This document shows, piece after piece, positions 46,221-54,881 of a stretch of 64,000 nt of DNA (position 1 is the stretch's first letter; every line of letters begins with the position of its first letter). Source of the DNA: Clostridium beijerinckii (GTDB lineage: Bacteria; Bacillota; Clostridia; Clostridiales; Clostridiaceae). Made by a program: the position numbers and the translations under genes. The stretch is from contig NZ_CP073653.1 of NCBI RefSeq assembly GCF_018223745.1, positions 487,001 to 551,000 on the forward strand, given 5' to 3'. The notes beneath the pieces were generated by a model. The model was not told the DNA's origin. It saw only the letters and a program-made list of their open reading frames with translations, and made no database searches.

Positions 46221-46272
46221 AAAGAGACAATTTATGCAATTTGAACATAATGATTGCATGAATTGTCTCTTT
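46221..46272. terminator. Bidirectional terminator between the DeoR gene and rimI
   Basis: Arms 46221-46240 and 46253-46272 pair over 20 bases with one mismatch, between convergent genes. Confidence 0.88.
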
Positions 46273-46311
46273 GATATGTTTACCTAAGCACAGAAATTTG
46301 TAATTGAGATA

Positions 46312-46752
46312 TTACTCCTTTAACCACATTAAAATAGCATCTTCCTTGTTATCTTCATAGTACCCTTTTCGAATTCCCTCTTGTTTAAAGTTATATTTTT
46401 CATAAAGGGCTTTGGCAGCGGCATTACTTTTTCTAACTTCGAGAGTATATGCTACACACCCTTGAGATTTACAATAAGATAGTAATTCTTCTAGGATTTT
46501 AGAGGCTATTCCTTGTTTTCGATAGTTTGGATGTGTTGCTATGTTTGTTATATGAGCCTCATCCAATACTATCCATGTTCCAGCAAATCCTACAACTTTA
46601 TTATCAACTTTAGCAACAAAATATTTAGCAACAGGATTGGTTAGTTCCTGCATATAAGAATTTTTGCTCCAGCATATAGAAAAGCTCAACGAGCTTATAT
46701 CTAAAATTTCATCTATATCTTCTTCTTTCATTAAATTTATAGCTATATTCAC
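46312..46752 (-). CDS. rimI: Ribosomal protein-alanine N-acetyltransferase RimI
   Basis: GNAT acetyltransferase of 146 residues. The acetyl-CoA loop NYRKQGIASKILEELL near residues 78-93 and the later SNAAAKALYEKYNF motif are typical of RimI. It starts with GTG sharing its G with the tsaB stop TAG, so translation is coupled. The tsaE-tsaB-rimI order is the standard t6A operon in Firmicutes. RimI is known to acetylate ribosomal protein S18 in E. coli; the substrate here is assumed. Confidence 0.92.
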   Translation of the reverse strand: MNIAINLMKEEDIDEILDISSLSFSICWSKNSYMQELTNPVAKYFVAKVDNKVVGFAGTWIVLDEAHITNIATHPNYRKQGIASKILEELLSYCKSQGCVAYTLEVRKSNAAAKALYEKYNFKQEGIRKGYYEDNKEDAILMWLKE

Positions 46753-47486
46753 TATAATCTCATCCTTTGCTCGTATTCTCTTTCAGCCTGAGATTTTTTG
46801 AGATAAACCGGAGCAGAATTTGGATCGTCATATTCTCCGTTCTTTAATAGTGCACTGCCTATTTCACCTAATGAAGAGGCACGAATTAAATTAAGGTGAT
46901 TAGGAGGAAAATATGAATTTGGACAATTATCAATCAAATAATCTTTATATTTATCAACACCATCGCCTATAAAAATAACTTTTTCATTTTTGGATTTAAT
47001 TATTTCTATAAGTTCATCAATATCCAATGCTGAATAATCTAATAGACGTTCCAATTTTATAGGTAAATTTGAAGCATTATTGTTACTGCAGCAAGTATAT
47101 TCTCCTTTATATAGTGAAGTATAAACACTATTTCTTAAAGCATCCATTATAGGGCATATTATACCATCGAAATTAGATACGCTAAATGCAAGTGCATCTA
47201 AACTAGAAACACTAATGTAAGGCTTGTTACTTCCCAAGCTAAGACCTTTTATTGTTGCCATGCCTATTCTAAGTCCAGTAAATGAACCGGGACCCTTCGA
47301 AATAACATAGCCATCAATATCATCAATACTTAAGTTGTTATTGTTTAGCAACTCTTGAATTATAGACATTAGTATTATAGAGTGTTCTTTCTTATCGTTT
47401 AATGTAATTTCTCCAAGTAGTTTATCATCTTTCATCAAAGCAGCAGTTGCCACTTTAGAAGATGAATCTACGGCAAGAATAATCAT
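46752..47486 (-). CDS. tsaB: tRNA t6A biosynthesis protein TsaB
   Basis: 244 residues, ASKHA fold. TsaB is the non-catalytic partner of TsaD, forming the complex that places threonylcarbamoyl on A37 of ANN-decoding tRNAs. Conserved parts: ILAVDSSSKVATAAL at the start, DGYVISKGPGSFTGLRIG near 61-78 and GDGVDKY near 172. It overlaps tsaE by 4 bases. TsaD and TsaC are not in the window. Confidence 0.95.
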   Translation of the reverse strand: MIILAVDSSSKVATAALMKDDKLLGEITLNDKKEHSIILMSIIQELLNNNNLSIDDIDGYVISKGPGSFTGLRIGMATIKGLSLGSNKPYISVSSLDALAFSVSNFDGIICPIMDALRNSVYTSLYKGEYTCCSNNNASNLPIKLERLLDYSALDIDELIEIIKSKNEKVIFIGDGVDKYKDYLIDNCPNSYFPPNHLNLIRASSLGEIGSALLKNGEYDDPNSAPVYLKKSQAEREYEQRMRL

Positions 47487-47944
47487 ATTTTCAACTCCTT
47501 TATATAATCATATCTTTTTCCATAAGCATTTAGCGTGATTTTTCTATAATCTTCGCCTTTGCTGTAATCTTTCTTTATATCTATATGAAGTAAATCATTT
47601 GGTAGAATTTCTTCTATATAATTTGCCCACTCTATTATTGATACTGCATCTGAAAATATATAATCATCAAATCCAATTGCATATATTTCATCAGGATCAC
47701 TTACTCTATAAACATCGAAATGATTGAGCTTTAATCGACCGCTATCATATTCGTTCACTATAGTAAATGTTGGACTAGTAATATTATCGTTAATGCCTAA
47801 TCCTTTAGCTATGCCCTTTGTAATATGAGTCTTACCTACACCTAAATCACCAGTTAAGCAGATTATATCACCGGCATTTAATAATTTGCCTAAATTTATT
47901 CCTAATTTAGCAGTATCATCTACATTATAAATTTCAAATTCCAT
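47483..47944 (-). CDS. tsaE: tRNA t6A biosynthesis ATPase TsaE
   Basis: 153-residue P-loop ATPase required for turnover of the TsaBD complex. Walker A is LTGDLGVGKTHITKGI near residues 32-47; SPTFTIVNEYDSGRLKLNHF and IIEWANYI are family motifs. First gene of the operon; AAGGAGGCAC lies just upstream of the ATG (complement of 47942-47944). Confidence 0.96.
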   Translation of the reverse strand: MEFEIYNVDDTAKLGINLGKLLNAGDIICLTGDLGVGKTHITKGIAKGLGINDNITSPTFTIVNEYDSGRLKLNHFDVYRVSDPDEIYAIGFDDYIFSDAVSIIEWANYIEEILPNDLLHIDIKKDYSKGEDYRKITLNAYGKRYDYIKELKI

Positions 47945-48391
47945 GAAGTGCCTCCTTTAAGTGAGAATTAATTCTTATTAATTAGAATTTTATATCAATA
48001 ACTTACATATAGTTATTATGTATAGAACCTAATAATTGTTAAATCTAAAAACTCTCATCTTTTTATTTTATCTCAAAATTGCATAAAAGCAAATTAATAA
48101 TGTATTAACTAATTTAATTATATAAAACAGGAAATAAGCATTCAAAAAAATGTAATAAATTTGTATATATTTATTTTAAATTAGTTGGTATAATAAGAAT
48201 AGGTATATGCTAAAATTTAATTAACAGAGTAATTACTGAGGTAACATATGTAACTCAATATATATAAAGTGAATTATTTTATGTTTAACCTAATAAATGT
48301 TAATTAATAATTAACTTAAGAAATTAATTACAGTACATATTAAAAAGAAAGTTATAAATGAAGTCAGTTAAATTTTGGAGGTGACTTGTCT
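47945..48391. other. Divergent intergenic region between tsaE and the ZnuA-like gene
   Basis: No gene seen. A palindrome GTTAATTAATAATTAAC occupies 48299-48315 and could be a regulator site of the gene at 48392. The rest is AT-rich without strong structure. Confidence 0.45.
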
Positions 48392-49294
48392 TTGAAGAAA
48401 ATTACCTTTGCCATGGTGATAATAACCATAGCATTGTCTTTTGGTATGAGTTTTTTTTCAAATCCTTTATTAGCTAATACTGAGAATAATAGAACTGAAA
48501 GCAGAGATAAATATCTAAATATAATGATAGTTAATAAACCACAATATTATATGGTTAAAAAAATTATAAAGGAAAAGAATAATGCGGAGTATATGTTTAC
48601 TAATGAGAAAGATATTAGTGAATTTAAATATAGTGAAGATGTTTTAAATAATATATCCAATATGGATTTATTTATATATTCTGGCACATCTTTTGAACCA
48701 TGGAGTGATTCACTAATTAGTGAATTGAAGAAAGGAAGCCTTGGGATAATAAATTTAGCTAGAGGCATAAAATTATTAAATTATGGGCATGATAATGACA
48801 CTAAAGAAAATCCTTACTATTTTGAAGGTATAGAAGAGTATAAAATAGCATTATACAATGTAAAGGCAGCTATTCAAGATAGAGACCCTCAAAATAGAGA
48901 TTATTATGAGGAAAATTATAATGAAGCTATCAAAAATTTTGATACTAGCATAAAGGAATATAGTGAGAAAATAAAATCCTTAAGTGAATATAAATTTATT
49001 ACATTAAATAATGATTTTGATTACTTAACTAAGTCTTTAAATTTAAACACTATTCAGCTTGATAATCATGAGTTAAGTGAGTTCATAAAAATTAATAATT
49101 TAGATCCTAAAAAGATAATAATAATAGTTGATGGTGAAAAAGGAACGAAATTAGATTTGTCAGGTTATAATACTATAAAGTTGTGGAAATATTATGGAGA
49201 TATGTCTTTTGATGATTTGATTTTATACAATATAAAAGAATTATCAAAATGGGCTAAACCCAATGAAGTCGTAAATTCCAGTAATGCAAAATAG
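48392..49294 (+). CDS. Exported ZnuA-like protein lacking the metal ligands
   Basis: 300 residues from TTG 48392, 7 bases after GGAGGTGA; an in-frame TTG at 48386 is too close to that site. The signal peptide (about residues 1-30) ends near LLANT without a lipobox cysteine. The rest follows the ZnuA/TroA solute-binding fold, e.g. DLFIYSGTSFEPWSDSLI and DYYEENYNEAIKNF, the latter almost matching the true ZnuA at 57727 (DYYEENYNKFKEEL). The ligand segments are changed: DPHAWLS reads NPYYFEG, GHAAFGYL reads NNDFDYL, and the EPHDYEP region is missing. It cannot bind zinc in the family way. Role unknown. Confidence 0.75.
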   Translation: MKKITFAMVIITIALSFGMSFFSNPLLANTENNRTESRDKYLNIMIVNKPQYYMVKKIIKEKNNAEYMFTNEKDISEFKYSEDVLNNISNMDLFIYSGTSFEPWSDSLISELKKGSLGIINLARGIKLLNYGHDNDTKENPYYFEGIEEYKIALYNVKAAIQDRDPQNRDYYEENYNEAIKNFDTSIKEYSEKIKSLSEYKFITLNNDFDYLTKSLNLNTIQLDNHELSEFIKINNLDPKKIIIIVDGEKGTKLDLSGYNTIKLWKYYGDMSFDDLILYNIKELSKWAKPNEVVNSSNAK

Positions 49295-49440
49295 AATTAC
49301 TTATTTTGGAGTTATATATCTTTTTATTATTAGATGTGATTATATACTGCACTAAAGAATTTGCAAATTTTGAATATAAATATAAAGTATTTTATATTTA
49401 GTGTAGTTTTATTTTCACGATAATTAATTATAAAAATATG

Positions 49441-49469
49441 TTGCTTTCTTTATAGATATGTTATATAAT
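49441..49469 (+). promoter_or_regulatory. Sigma-A promoter of tRNA-Trp copy 1
   Basis: TTGCTT (49441-49446), 17-base spacer, TATAAT (49464-49469). Confidence 0.65.
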
Positions 49470-49481
49470 GATTATTGTCTT

Positions 49482-49556
49482 AGGGGTATGGCTCAACGGT
49501 AGAGTAGTGGTCTCCAAAACCATTGGTTGTGGGTTCAAATCCTACTGCCCCTGCCA
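49482..49556 (+). tRNA. tRNA-Trp (CCA), copy 1
   Basis: 75 bases with encoded CCA. Acceptor stem AGGGGTA/TGCCCCT, anticodon loop CTCCAAA with anticodon CCA. Confidence 0.97.
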
Positions 49557-49557
49557 C

Positions 49558-49592
49558 AAAAATCGTAGTACATTGTACTACGATTTTTTTAT
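49558..49592 (+). terminator. Terminator of tRNA-Trp copy 1
   Basis: Arms 49558-49571 and 49575-49588 pair perfectly around ATT, then a T run. Confidence 0.9.
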
Positions 49593-49764
49593 ATAAAAAA
49601 ATTTGATTACAACAACAAAGAATTAGGATCATAAGGAAATCCGTATTTATAATACTTAATTTTCCCTATTAGAGATATGAATTTAAATCAATAGATATAA
49701 ATAATGATGGTATTAATAAAAAGTAAATTAATATAACTTAATTTTGATTTGGAGGGATTATAAA

Positions 49765-50145
49765 ATGTTAGAAGTAACAAATACAAAAAAGGCACCAGCA
49801 GCAATTGGACCATATTCTCAGGCAATAGGATTTGGAAATATATTATTTACATCAGGACAAATACCGTTGGATCCATCAACTGGTGAGGTTGTAGGAAGTA
49901 ATATAAAAGAGCAGGCAACTCAAGTAATGAAAAATATATCAGCTATATTAGAAGCTAATGATATTAATTTTGAAAATGTAATTAAGACTACTTGCTTTAT
50001 TGCAAATATGAGTGATTTTGCTAACTTTAATGAAGTATATGCTAAGTATTTTATTAGTAATCCAGCGCGTTCATGCGTTGCCGTAAAGGAGCTTCCTAAA
50101 GGAGTATTATGCGAGGTTGAAGTAATAGCTTTCAAAAATGTATAG
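49765..50145 (+). CDS. ridA: RidA family enamine/imine deaminase
   Basis: 126 residues from ATG 49765 (GGAGGG upstream; the TTG at 49744 lies before that site). RidA hydrolyses reactive enamines/imines such as 2-aminoacrylate released by PLP enzymes. Family signature: IGPYSQAI near 16-23, FTSGQIPLDP, the conserved Arg in NPARSCV near 104, and CEVEVIAF at the end. Convergent with the nitronate monooxygenase-like gene. Confidence 0.95.
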   Translation: MLEVTNTKKAPAAIGPYSQAIGFGNILFTSGQIPLDPSTGEVVGSNIKEQATQVMKNISAILEANDINFENVIKTTCFIANMSDFANFNEVYAKYFISNPARSCVAVKELPKGVLCEVEVIAFKNV

Positions 50146-50182
50146 TTTATAGATGAAATGCTAAAATAATATTATTGTAAAT

Positions 50183-50247
50183 AAAATAGACTATCTCAAA
50201 GATATCCTCGTGATAAGGAAGTTCTTTGAAATAGTCTATTTTTTTAA
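50183..50247. terminator. Bidirectional terminator between ridA and the NMO-like gene
   Basis: Arms 50183-50202 and 50223-50242 pair over 20 bases with one mismatch; T run on the plus side. Confidence 0.82.
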
Positions 50248-51311
50248 GCTTTCTTAATTTCAGATACTAATTCATCCATAAGCTCTTTCACTGTTGTGAT
50301 TTTTGTTATTCTGCTTGCATTTTCACCGCAGAATATGAGACCTTCATCAAGGTTACCCTTTACTGCATTTATTAAAGCTTTGCTTATACAATAAGGTGTA
50401 TTAGCAGGGTTGCAAGGTGTTAAACAATTATAACAATGAGTTATTTTCTCTCTCTCAGAGCTAGTTCTTTTTACAAATGTATTCTTCATAGCTCTACCTG
50501 GCATTCCAACGGGACTTTTTACTATTTGAATATCATCTTTGTTACAATTAACATAGGCATTTTTAAATTCATCCGAAGCATCACATTCTTCAGTTGCTAC
50601 AAATCTCGTTGCCATTTGAACGCCGCTAGCACCTAATTTTAAATATTTAGCAATATCATATCCATCAAAAACACCGCCAGCAACTACTACTGGAATTTCT
50701 TTATTATACTTTTCAGCGTACTTCTTTGTTTCATTTATTATATCTACAACAGATTTATCAAAATCTAAATTTTCATCTTCTAACTCTTCAACTTTAAAGC
50801 CCAAATGACCGCCGGCTTTTGGTCCCTCAATTACAACAAGATCTGGAGCTACATTATCGTGCCTATCCCAAAGTTTCAAAATTACTTTTGCTGCTTTTAA
50901 AGAAGAAACTATTGGTGCAATCTTTACAGAGGAATTCTTTACTATTTTAGGTAACATAGTAGGAAGTCCTGCACCAGAGATTATTAAATCAACTCCAGCT
51001 TCTATTGCAGTTTTTATATGATCTTCATAATTATTAGTTGCTACCATAGCATTAATACCTATAATGCCATTTACTGCTTTAGCTTTAGCAATAGTAATAT
51101 GTTTTTTTAAAGCCCTTAAATTCGCCTCTAAAGGGTTCTTTTCAAAGTCATCTTCATTATAACCAAGTTGTGCAGCAGAGATGATTCCAATTCCACCAGC
51201 ATTAGCAACAGCAGCAGCTAAATTAGAAGATGAAACACCAATTCCCATACCCCCTTGAATAATAGGAATAGGAGCAACTAAATTTCCAATTTTAAGAGAA
51301 TTAAAATTCAT
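50244..51311 (-). CDS. Nitronate monooxygenase / FabK-like flavoprotein
   Basis: 355 residues, FMN-binding TIM barrel. N-terminal PIIQGGMGIGVSSSNLA near 16-32, IISGAGLP near 110, EGPKAGGHLG near 162-171 with the active-site His, and GGVFDG and GVQMATRF for the phosphate site. The C-terminus adds a cysteine-rich stretch (HCYNCLTPCNPANTPYC, about 293-309), seen in clostridial members. FabK enoyl-ACP reductases share this fold, but no fatty-acid genes adjoin, so the NMO-like label is preferred. Confidence 0.85.
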   Translation of the reverse strand: MNFNSLKIGNLVAPIPIIQGGMGIGVSSSNLAAAVANAGGIGIISAAQLGYNEDDFEKNPLEANLRALKKHITIAKAKAVNGIIGINAMVATNNYEDHIKTAIEAGVDLIISGAGLPTMLPKIVKNSSVKIAPIVSSLKAAKVILKLWDRHDNVAPDLVVIEGPKAGGHLGFKVEELEDENLDFDKSVVDIINETKKYAEKYNKEIPVVVAGGVFDGYDIAKYLKLGASGVQMATRFVATEECDASDEFKNAYVNCNKDDIQIVKSPVGMPGRAMKNTFVKRTSSEREKITHCYNCLTPCNPANTPYCISKALINAVKGNLDEGLIFCGENASRITKITTVKELMDELVSEIKKA

Positions 51312-51521
51312 TTTACATATATCCTTTCACGAAAAATTCGACAATAAAATATTTTGACTATCAAAGTATTATATTTTATTATAAAATAATATGAGTAGTT
51401 AAACAAGAAGTATTTAAAAAAACTACTATTTAGTTAAGTTTGTTTGGTGCATTGGGGTGTTAAGATTATTATAATAATTTATTGATTTGAATGATTACTA
51501 AAAATTAAAATAATAAAATTG

Positions 51522-51551
51522 TTGACATAAATGATAAACACATGATACAAT
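51522..51551 (+). promoter_or_regulatory. Sigma-A promoter of tRNA-Trp copy 2
   Basis: TTGACA (51522-51527), 18-base spacer, TACAAT (51546-51551). Confidence 0.7.
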
Positions 51552-51563
51552 ACTTAATGTCTT

Positions 51564-51638
51564 AGGGGTATGGCTCAACGGTAGAGTAGTGGTCTCCAAA
51601 ACCATTGGTTGTGGGTTCAAATCCTACTGCCCCTGCCA
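51564..51638 (+). tRNA. tRNA-Trp (CCA), copy 2
   Basis: Reads identically to copy 1 at 49482, with encoded CCA; the preceding GTCTT is also shared. Confidence 0.97.
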
Positions 51639-51639
51639 C

Positions 51640-51672
51640 AAAGGTCGTAGTACGTTGTACTACGGCTTTTTT
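51640..51672 (+). terminator. Terminator of tRNA-Trp copy 2
   Basis: Arms 51640-51653 and 51657-51670 pair with two wobbles around GTT. It is the same hairpin as copy 1 with a few A-to-G changes. The rest of the gap to 51992 shows no gene apart from the palindrome at 51932. Confidence 0.85.
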
Positions 51673-51931
51673 ATGTACAAAAATGTATGGCTTATAAAAA
51701 AATATATTTTAGAGTTACAGAAATGCATCTGATTGGTTTGTATATTTGTGTAAATAATTAGCTAAAAATAAGTAAAAAGAGAATAATTTAGTATAAAATG
51801 TAGAAAATAACTTGACCTTTCCCAGAAAAAGTATATAATTTTATTAATATAATGAACTATATGTAAACATAAATAATTATGTATTTATAAAAACTATTTT
51901 GTGTCTTGTGAATGAGCTATTATAAAATACA

Positions 51932-51951
51932 TTCAATATTTGAATATTGAA
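51932..51951. promoter_or_regulatory. Palindrome upstream of the gene at 51993
   Basis: TTCAATATT (51932-51940), TG, AATATTGAA (51943-51951), 42 bases before the start codon. Operator-like, but AT-rich palindromes occur by chance in such DNA. Confidence 0.35.
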
Positions 51952-51992
51952 GACATATTATGGTAATAATCCATTGTGAGGTGGAATACGAT

Positions 51993-53009
51993 ATGAATAA
52001 ATTAGTTTTGCTAAACGAAGTTAGAAAAAAAGGAATAGAGAATAAAAATAGATTGGCAAAATCAACTAATAATACTATTAATGAAAAAGAAAGCAATAAG
52101 TCCTATATATCTTTTAGAGAGAAGTTTAATTGCTTCAAAGAAGATGATGAAGCTAATAACTCGAAAATAAGATATAATGAGGAATTCAATAAGAATGGTG
52201 GTATAAAGAACCTAAATAAAATTATTGAGAGAATTTTTTTGTTAAATAATACAACAATAATTGAGCTTGTAAATTCATTATATAATGATGATTTAAATAT
52301 GGATGCGAGAATGAAATATAATAAGACTAAAAAAAATATAGATATAAATGAAGATATTAAGTTAGAAGATTCAAATTATGATTTGAAGATACTAGCAGAA
52401 GATGAGTATAGGAAGTTTGAATACAGGGTACAGTTTCACGCTAACGATGCTGAAAATATAGCAATAATGATAACTAAGGTAAATTTATCGAATAATAACA
52501 ATGTAATAAGCCTTAATGCAAAAAAGAGGAAAAGTGTAAATAAAAGTGAATATGCTTTGAAGGATAAGTATTCTAAATCCATGATAATATTGAATTCCAA
52601 TATTGAAGTTCCTGATGTGTATCCAATTAAATCAGAAGCTAAGGAAAAAAATCTAGATTATACAATTAATATAATCAAAGGATGGAAATATGATTTTAAG
52701 CAATTAAGCGAAAAAAACATGTATTTACTATTTCCATTAAAAGCATTAGATATTAGAAAAAGATTATTAAATATGAAAGAAGACTTAATGTCAAAGGATT
52801 TAATTAAAGATGAAGTGTATAGATTCTTTAAGGATATGAATAAGTATTTACAAAGAGGCAAGGCTGATAATTTAATTACAGATAAAGATATTATTGAATT
52901 GAATTCAATAACCATTGATTTGCTAAATTCTTTTATTAAAGATAAGAGTGATATATTTACTGATATAAAAAGAGATATAGAAACAACATTTAAAGAGATA
53001 GTTGTATAG
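51993..53009 (+). CDS. Uncharacterised Lys/Asn-rich protein
   Basis: 338 residues from ATG 51993 (GAGGTGG upstream; the ATG at 51960 precedes that site). No signal peptide, membrane segment or cysteine cluster. It is rich in Lys, Asn, Asp and Ile with largely helical character, e.g. LFPLKALDIRKRLLNMKEDL near 238-257. I recognise no family. A palindrome lies just upstream and a spore SASP gene follows after 214 bases. Codon use looks like the neighbours. Confidence 0.7.
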   Translation: MNKLVLLNEVRKKGIENKNRLAKSTNNTINEKESNKSYISFREKFNCFKEDDEANNSKIRYNEEFNKNGGIKNLNKIIERIFLLNNTTIIELVNSLYNDDLNMDARMKYNKTKKNIDINEDIKLEDSNYDLKILAEDEYRKFEYRVQFHANDAENIAIMITKVNLSNNNNVISLNAKKRKSVNKSEYALKDKYSKSMIILNSNIEVPDVYPIKSEAKEKNLDYTINIIKGWKYDFKQLSEKNMYLLFPLKALDIRKRLLNMKEDLMSKDLIKDEVYRFFKDMNKYLQRGKADNLITDKDIIELNSITIDLLNSFIKDKSDIFTDIKRDIETTFKEIVV

Positions 53010-53223
53010 AATAAATTGAATTTAGTAGTGCAATAGTAAAATCGATAAATTTATATTGAGTAGAGATTCCTATTTTAATATTTAATAGAGGATAAATATT
53101 GAAGAATGTCCTTATATTAATGAGAATAATAAATAATCGTAAGGTTAAAATACTATTATCGGTAGATAAAATTTTTAGAGTTTTGTTTACTGATTCTATC
53201 AATTAGCCGAGGAGGGGATCGTT

Positions 53224-53415
53224 ATGTCAAACAACAATAATAGGACATTAGTTCCAGAAGCAAGACGTGGCTTGGAAAAATTCAAGGACGAAGTAGCTCA
53301 AGAACTAGGAATACCATTTAAAGAATACAATGGTAACTTGAGTTCTAGACAATGTGGTTCAGTAGGCGGAGAAATGGTAAAAAGAATGGTAGAAGAATAT
53401 GAACATAGAATCTAA
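53224..53415 (+). CDS. Alpha/beta-type small acid-soluble spore protein
   Basis: 63-residue DNA-coating spore protein. It has the two conserved family segments: EARRGLEKFKDEVAQELGI (about 13-31), which contains the GPR protease site at KDE-VA, and the SRQCGSVGGEMVKRMVEEYE region (about 41-60). A cysteine in the second motif is less common. GAGGAGGGG precedes the ATG. Made in the forespore under sigma-G in relatives; no clear sigma-G box was found by eye. Confidence 0.95.
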   Translation: MSNNNNRTLVPEARRGLEKFKDEVAQELGIPFKEYNGNLSSRQCGSVGGEMVKRMVEEYEHRI

Positions 53416-53481
53416 TGAAATTTTATAATTTAATATTGTTTCTATGTATGTTAGGATAATCTAATCATATTCTAAAAAATG

Positions 53482-53521
53482 GGAGATGTATTATACAAAG
53501 GTATAATACATCTCCTGTTTT
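53482..53521 (+). terminator. Terminator after the SASP gene
   Basis: Perfect 15-base arms 53482-53496 and 53501-53515 with AAAG loop, then GTTTTTT. Confidence 0.88.
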
Positions 53522-53646
53522 TTGAGTAAATATTATATAGAGGTTTGAATTATAAACGTGCATAATAATCATTTTGGACTGTTCGCAAATTTCGTGGTAA
53601 AATTAGAACAAAAGTTCGTTATATAAAAAAGTTTAGGTGTGATAGT

Positions 53647-54780
53647 ATGAGAAAAATTAAAATTTTACATATAGCAGATATACATTTTGATACTCCTTTT
53701 AGTGGAATGACACCAAAGCTAGCACTAAAGAGTAAAGAAGAATTAAAACAAGTTTTTGAGAACATAATGCTAATAACTTTAAATGAAGAAATAGATATTT
53801 TACTAATAGCAGGAGATGTATTTGATAATTTATCTGTAAAGAAAACTACACTTCATTTTATAAAAAGCTGTTTTGAAAATATTAGCAAGGTAAAAGTTTT
53901 TATAAGTCCTGGAAATCATGATCCTTTTAATGAAAAATCTTTCTATAGCATTGTAGATTGGCCAAGTAATGTTCATATTTTTAAAGGAAGTGTTGAAAAA
54001 GTAATATTAGAGGATTTAAAGACTGTTGTTTGGGGAGCTGGGTTTAATACCACACATGTCAGTAAATCCTTGTTAAAAGATGTTGAAAGAATCAACGGAT
54101 ATAACAACATAATGGTTATACATGGAGAAGTTTCTAGTGTAAAGGAAGGAAATAATTACAATCCAATTATGGAAGAAGATATAATTAAAAGCGATTTGGA
54201 TTATATAGCACTAGGACACAGACATAAGTTTTCGGAAGTTAAGAAGATAGGTAACACATATTACAGTTATAGCGGATGCCCTCAAGGAAGGGGGTTTGAT
54301 GAGCTTGAAGAGAAAGGAATAGTATTCTTAGAGATTAAGAATAGATTTGTAGAAAGCCGGTTTATTAGAACATCAGTAAGAAATTACTATGAGAAGGGAA
54401 TAAATATTGACGGGTGCTTTGGATATAACGAAGTAAAAAATAGAATTATATCAGAAATACCTAAGGATGGTAGAAAGAATAATTTTTATAAGGTTATTTT
54501 AAAAGGGCAAATATCTGATGAATTTTCATTAAGTGAAGAATTACTTGAAGAACTACTTAAAGATGAATTCTATTTTGTGAAGATTATTGACAAAAGTGAA
54601 ATTAAGTTAGATATAACCGAATTGATAAAAGGGTACTCATTAAAAAGCATATTTGCAAAAAAAATATATGAAGAGCTACAGAATGTTACAACGGAGGAAG
54701 ATAGAGAAATTATTTCTTTGGCTTTAAAGATAGGAATTCAAAGCATCTCAGGTGAAGAGGTAAGAATTAATGAGATGTAA
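53647..54780 (+). CDS. YhaO/SbcD-like DNA repair metallophosphoesterase
   Basis: 377 residues. The calcineurin-like metal motifs are in order: ILHIADIHFD (D, H), LIAGDVFDN (GD), SPGNHDPF (GNHD), VIHGEVS and LGHRHKFSEV (GHxH). In the Mre11/SbcD class this is the nuclease subunit working with an SMC-like ATPase, and the next gene is such an ATPase (YhaN type). The C-terminal third (about 250-377) would be the ATPase-contact region. It resembles Bacillus YhaO more than SbcD in layout; symbol not given because assignment is by eye. Confidence 0.9.
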   Translation: MRKIKILHIADIHFDTPFSGMTPKLALKSKEELKQVFENIMLITLNEEIDILLIAGDVFDNLSVKKTTLHFIKSCFENISKVKVFISPGNHDPFNEKSFYSIVDWPSNVHIFKGSVEKVILEDLKTVVWGAGFNTTHVSKSLLKDVERINGYNNIMVIHGEVSSVKEGNNYNPIMEEDIIKSDLDYIALGHRHKFSEVKKIGNTYYSYSGCPQGRGFDELEEKGIVFLEIKNRFVESRFIRTSVRNYYEKGINIDGCFGYNEVKNRIISEIPKDGRKNNFYKVILKGQISDEFSLSEELLEELLKDEFYFVKIIDKSEIKLDITELIKGYSLKSIFAKKIYEELQNVTTEEDREIISLALKIGIQSISGEEVRINEM

Positions 54781-54881
54781 ATTGATTAAAGAGAGATTTA
54801 TAAATTATAGAATTAATACATTCGAAAATAGTATCGAAAGAAATTGTATTCAAGTAAATTTTATGAAAGAGGTGAAAGCTT

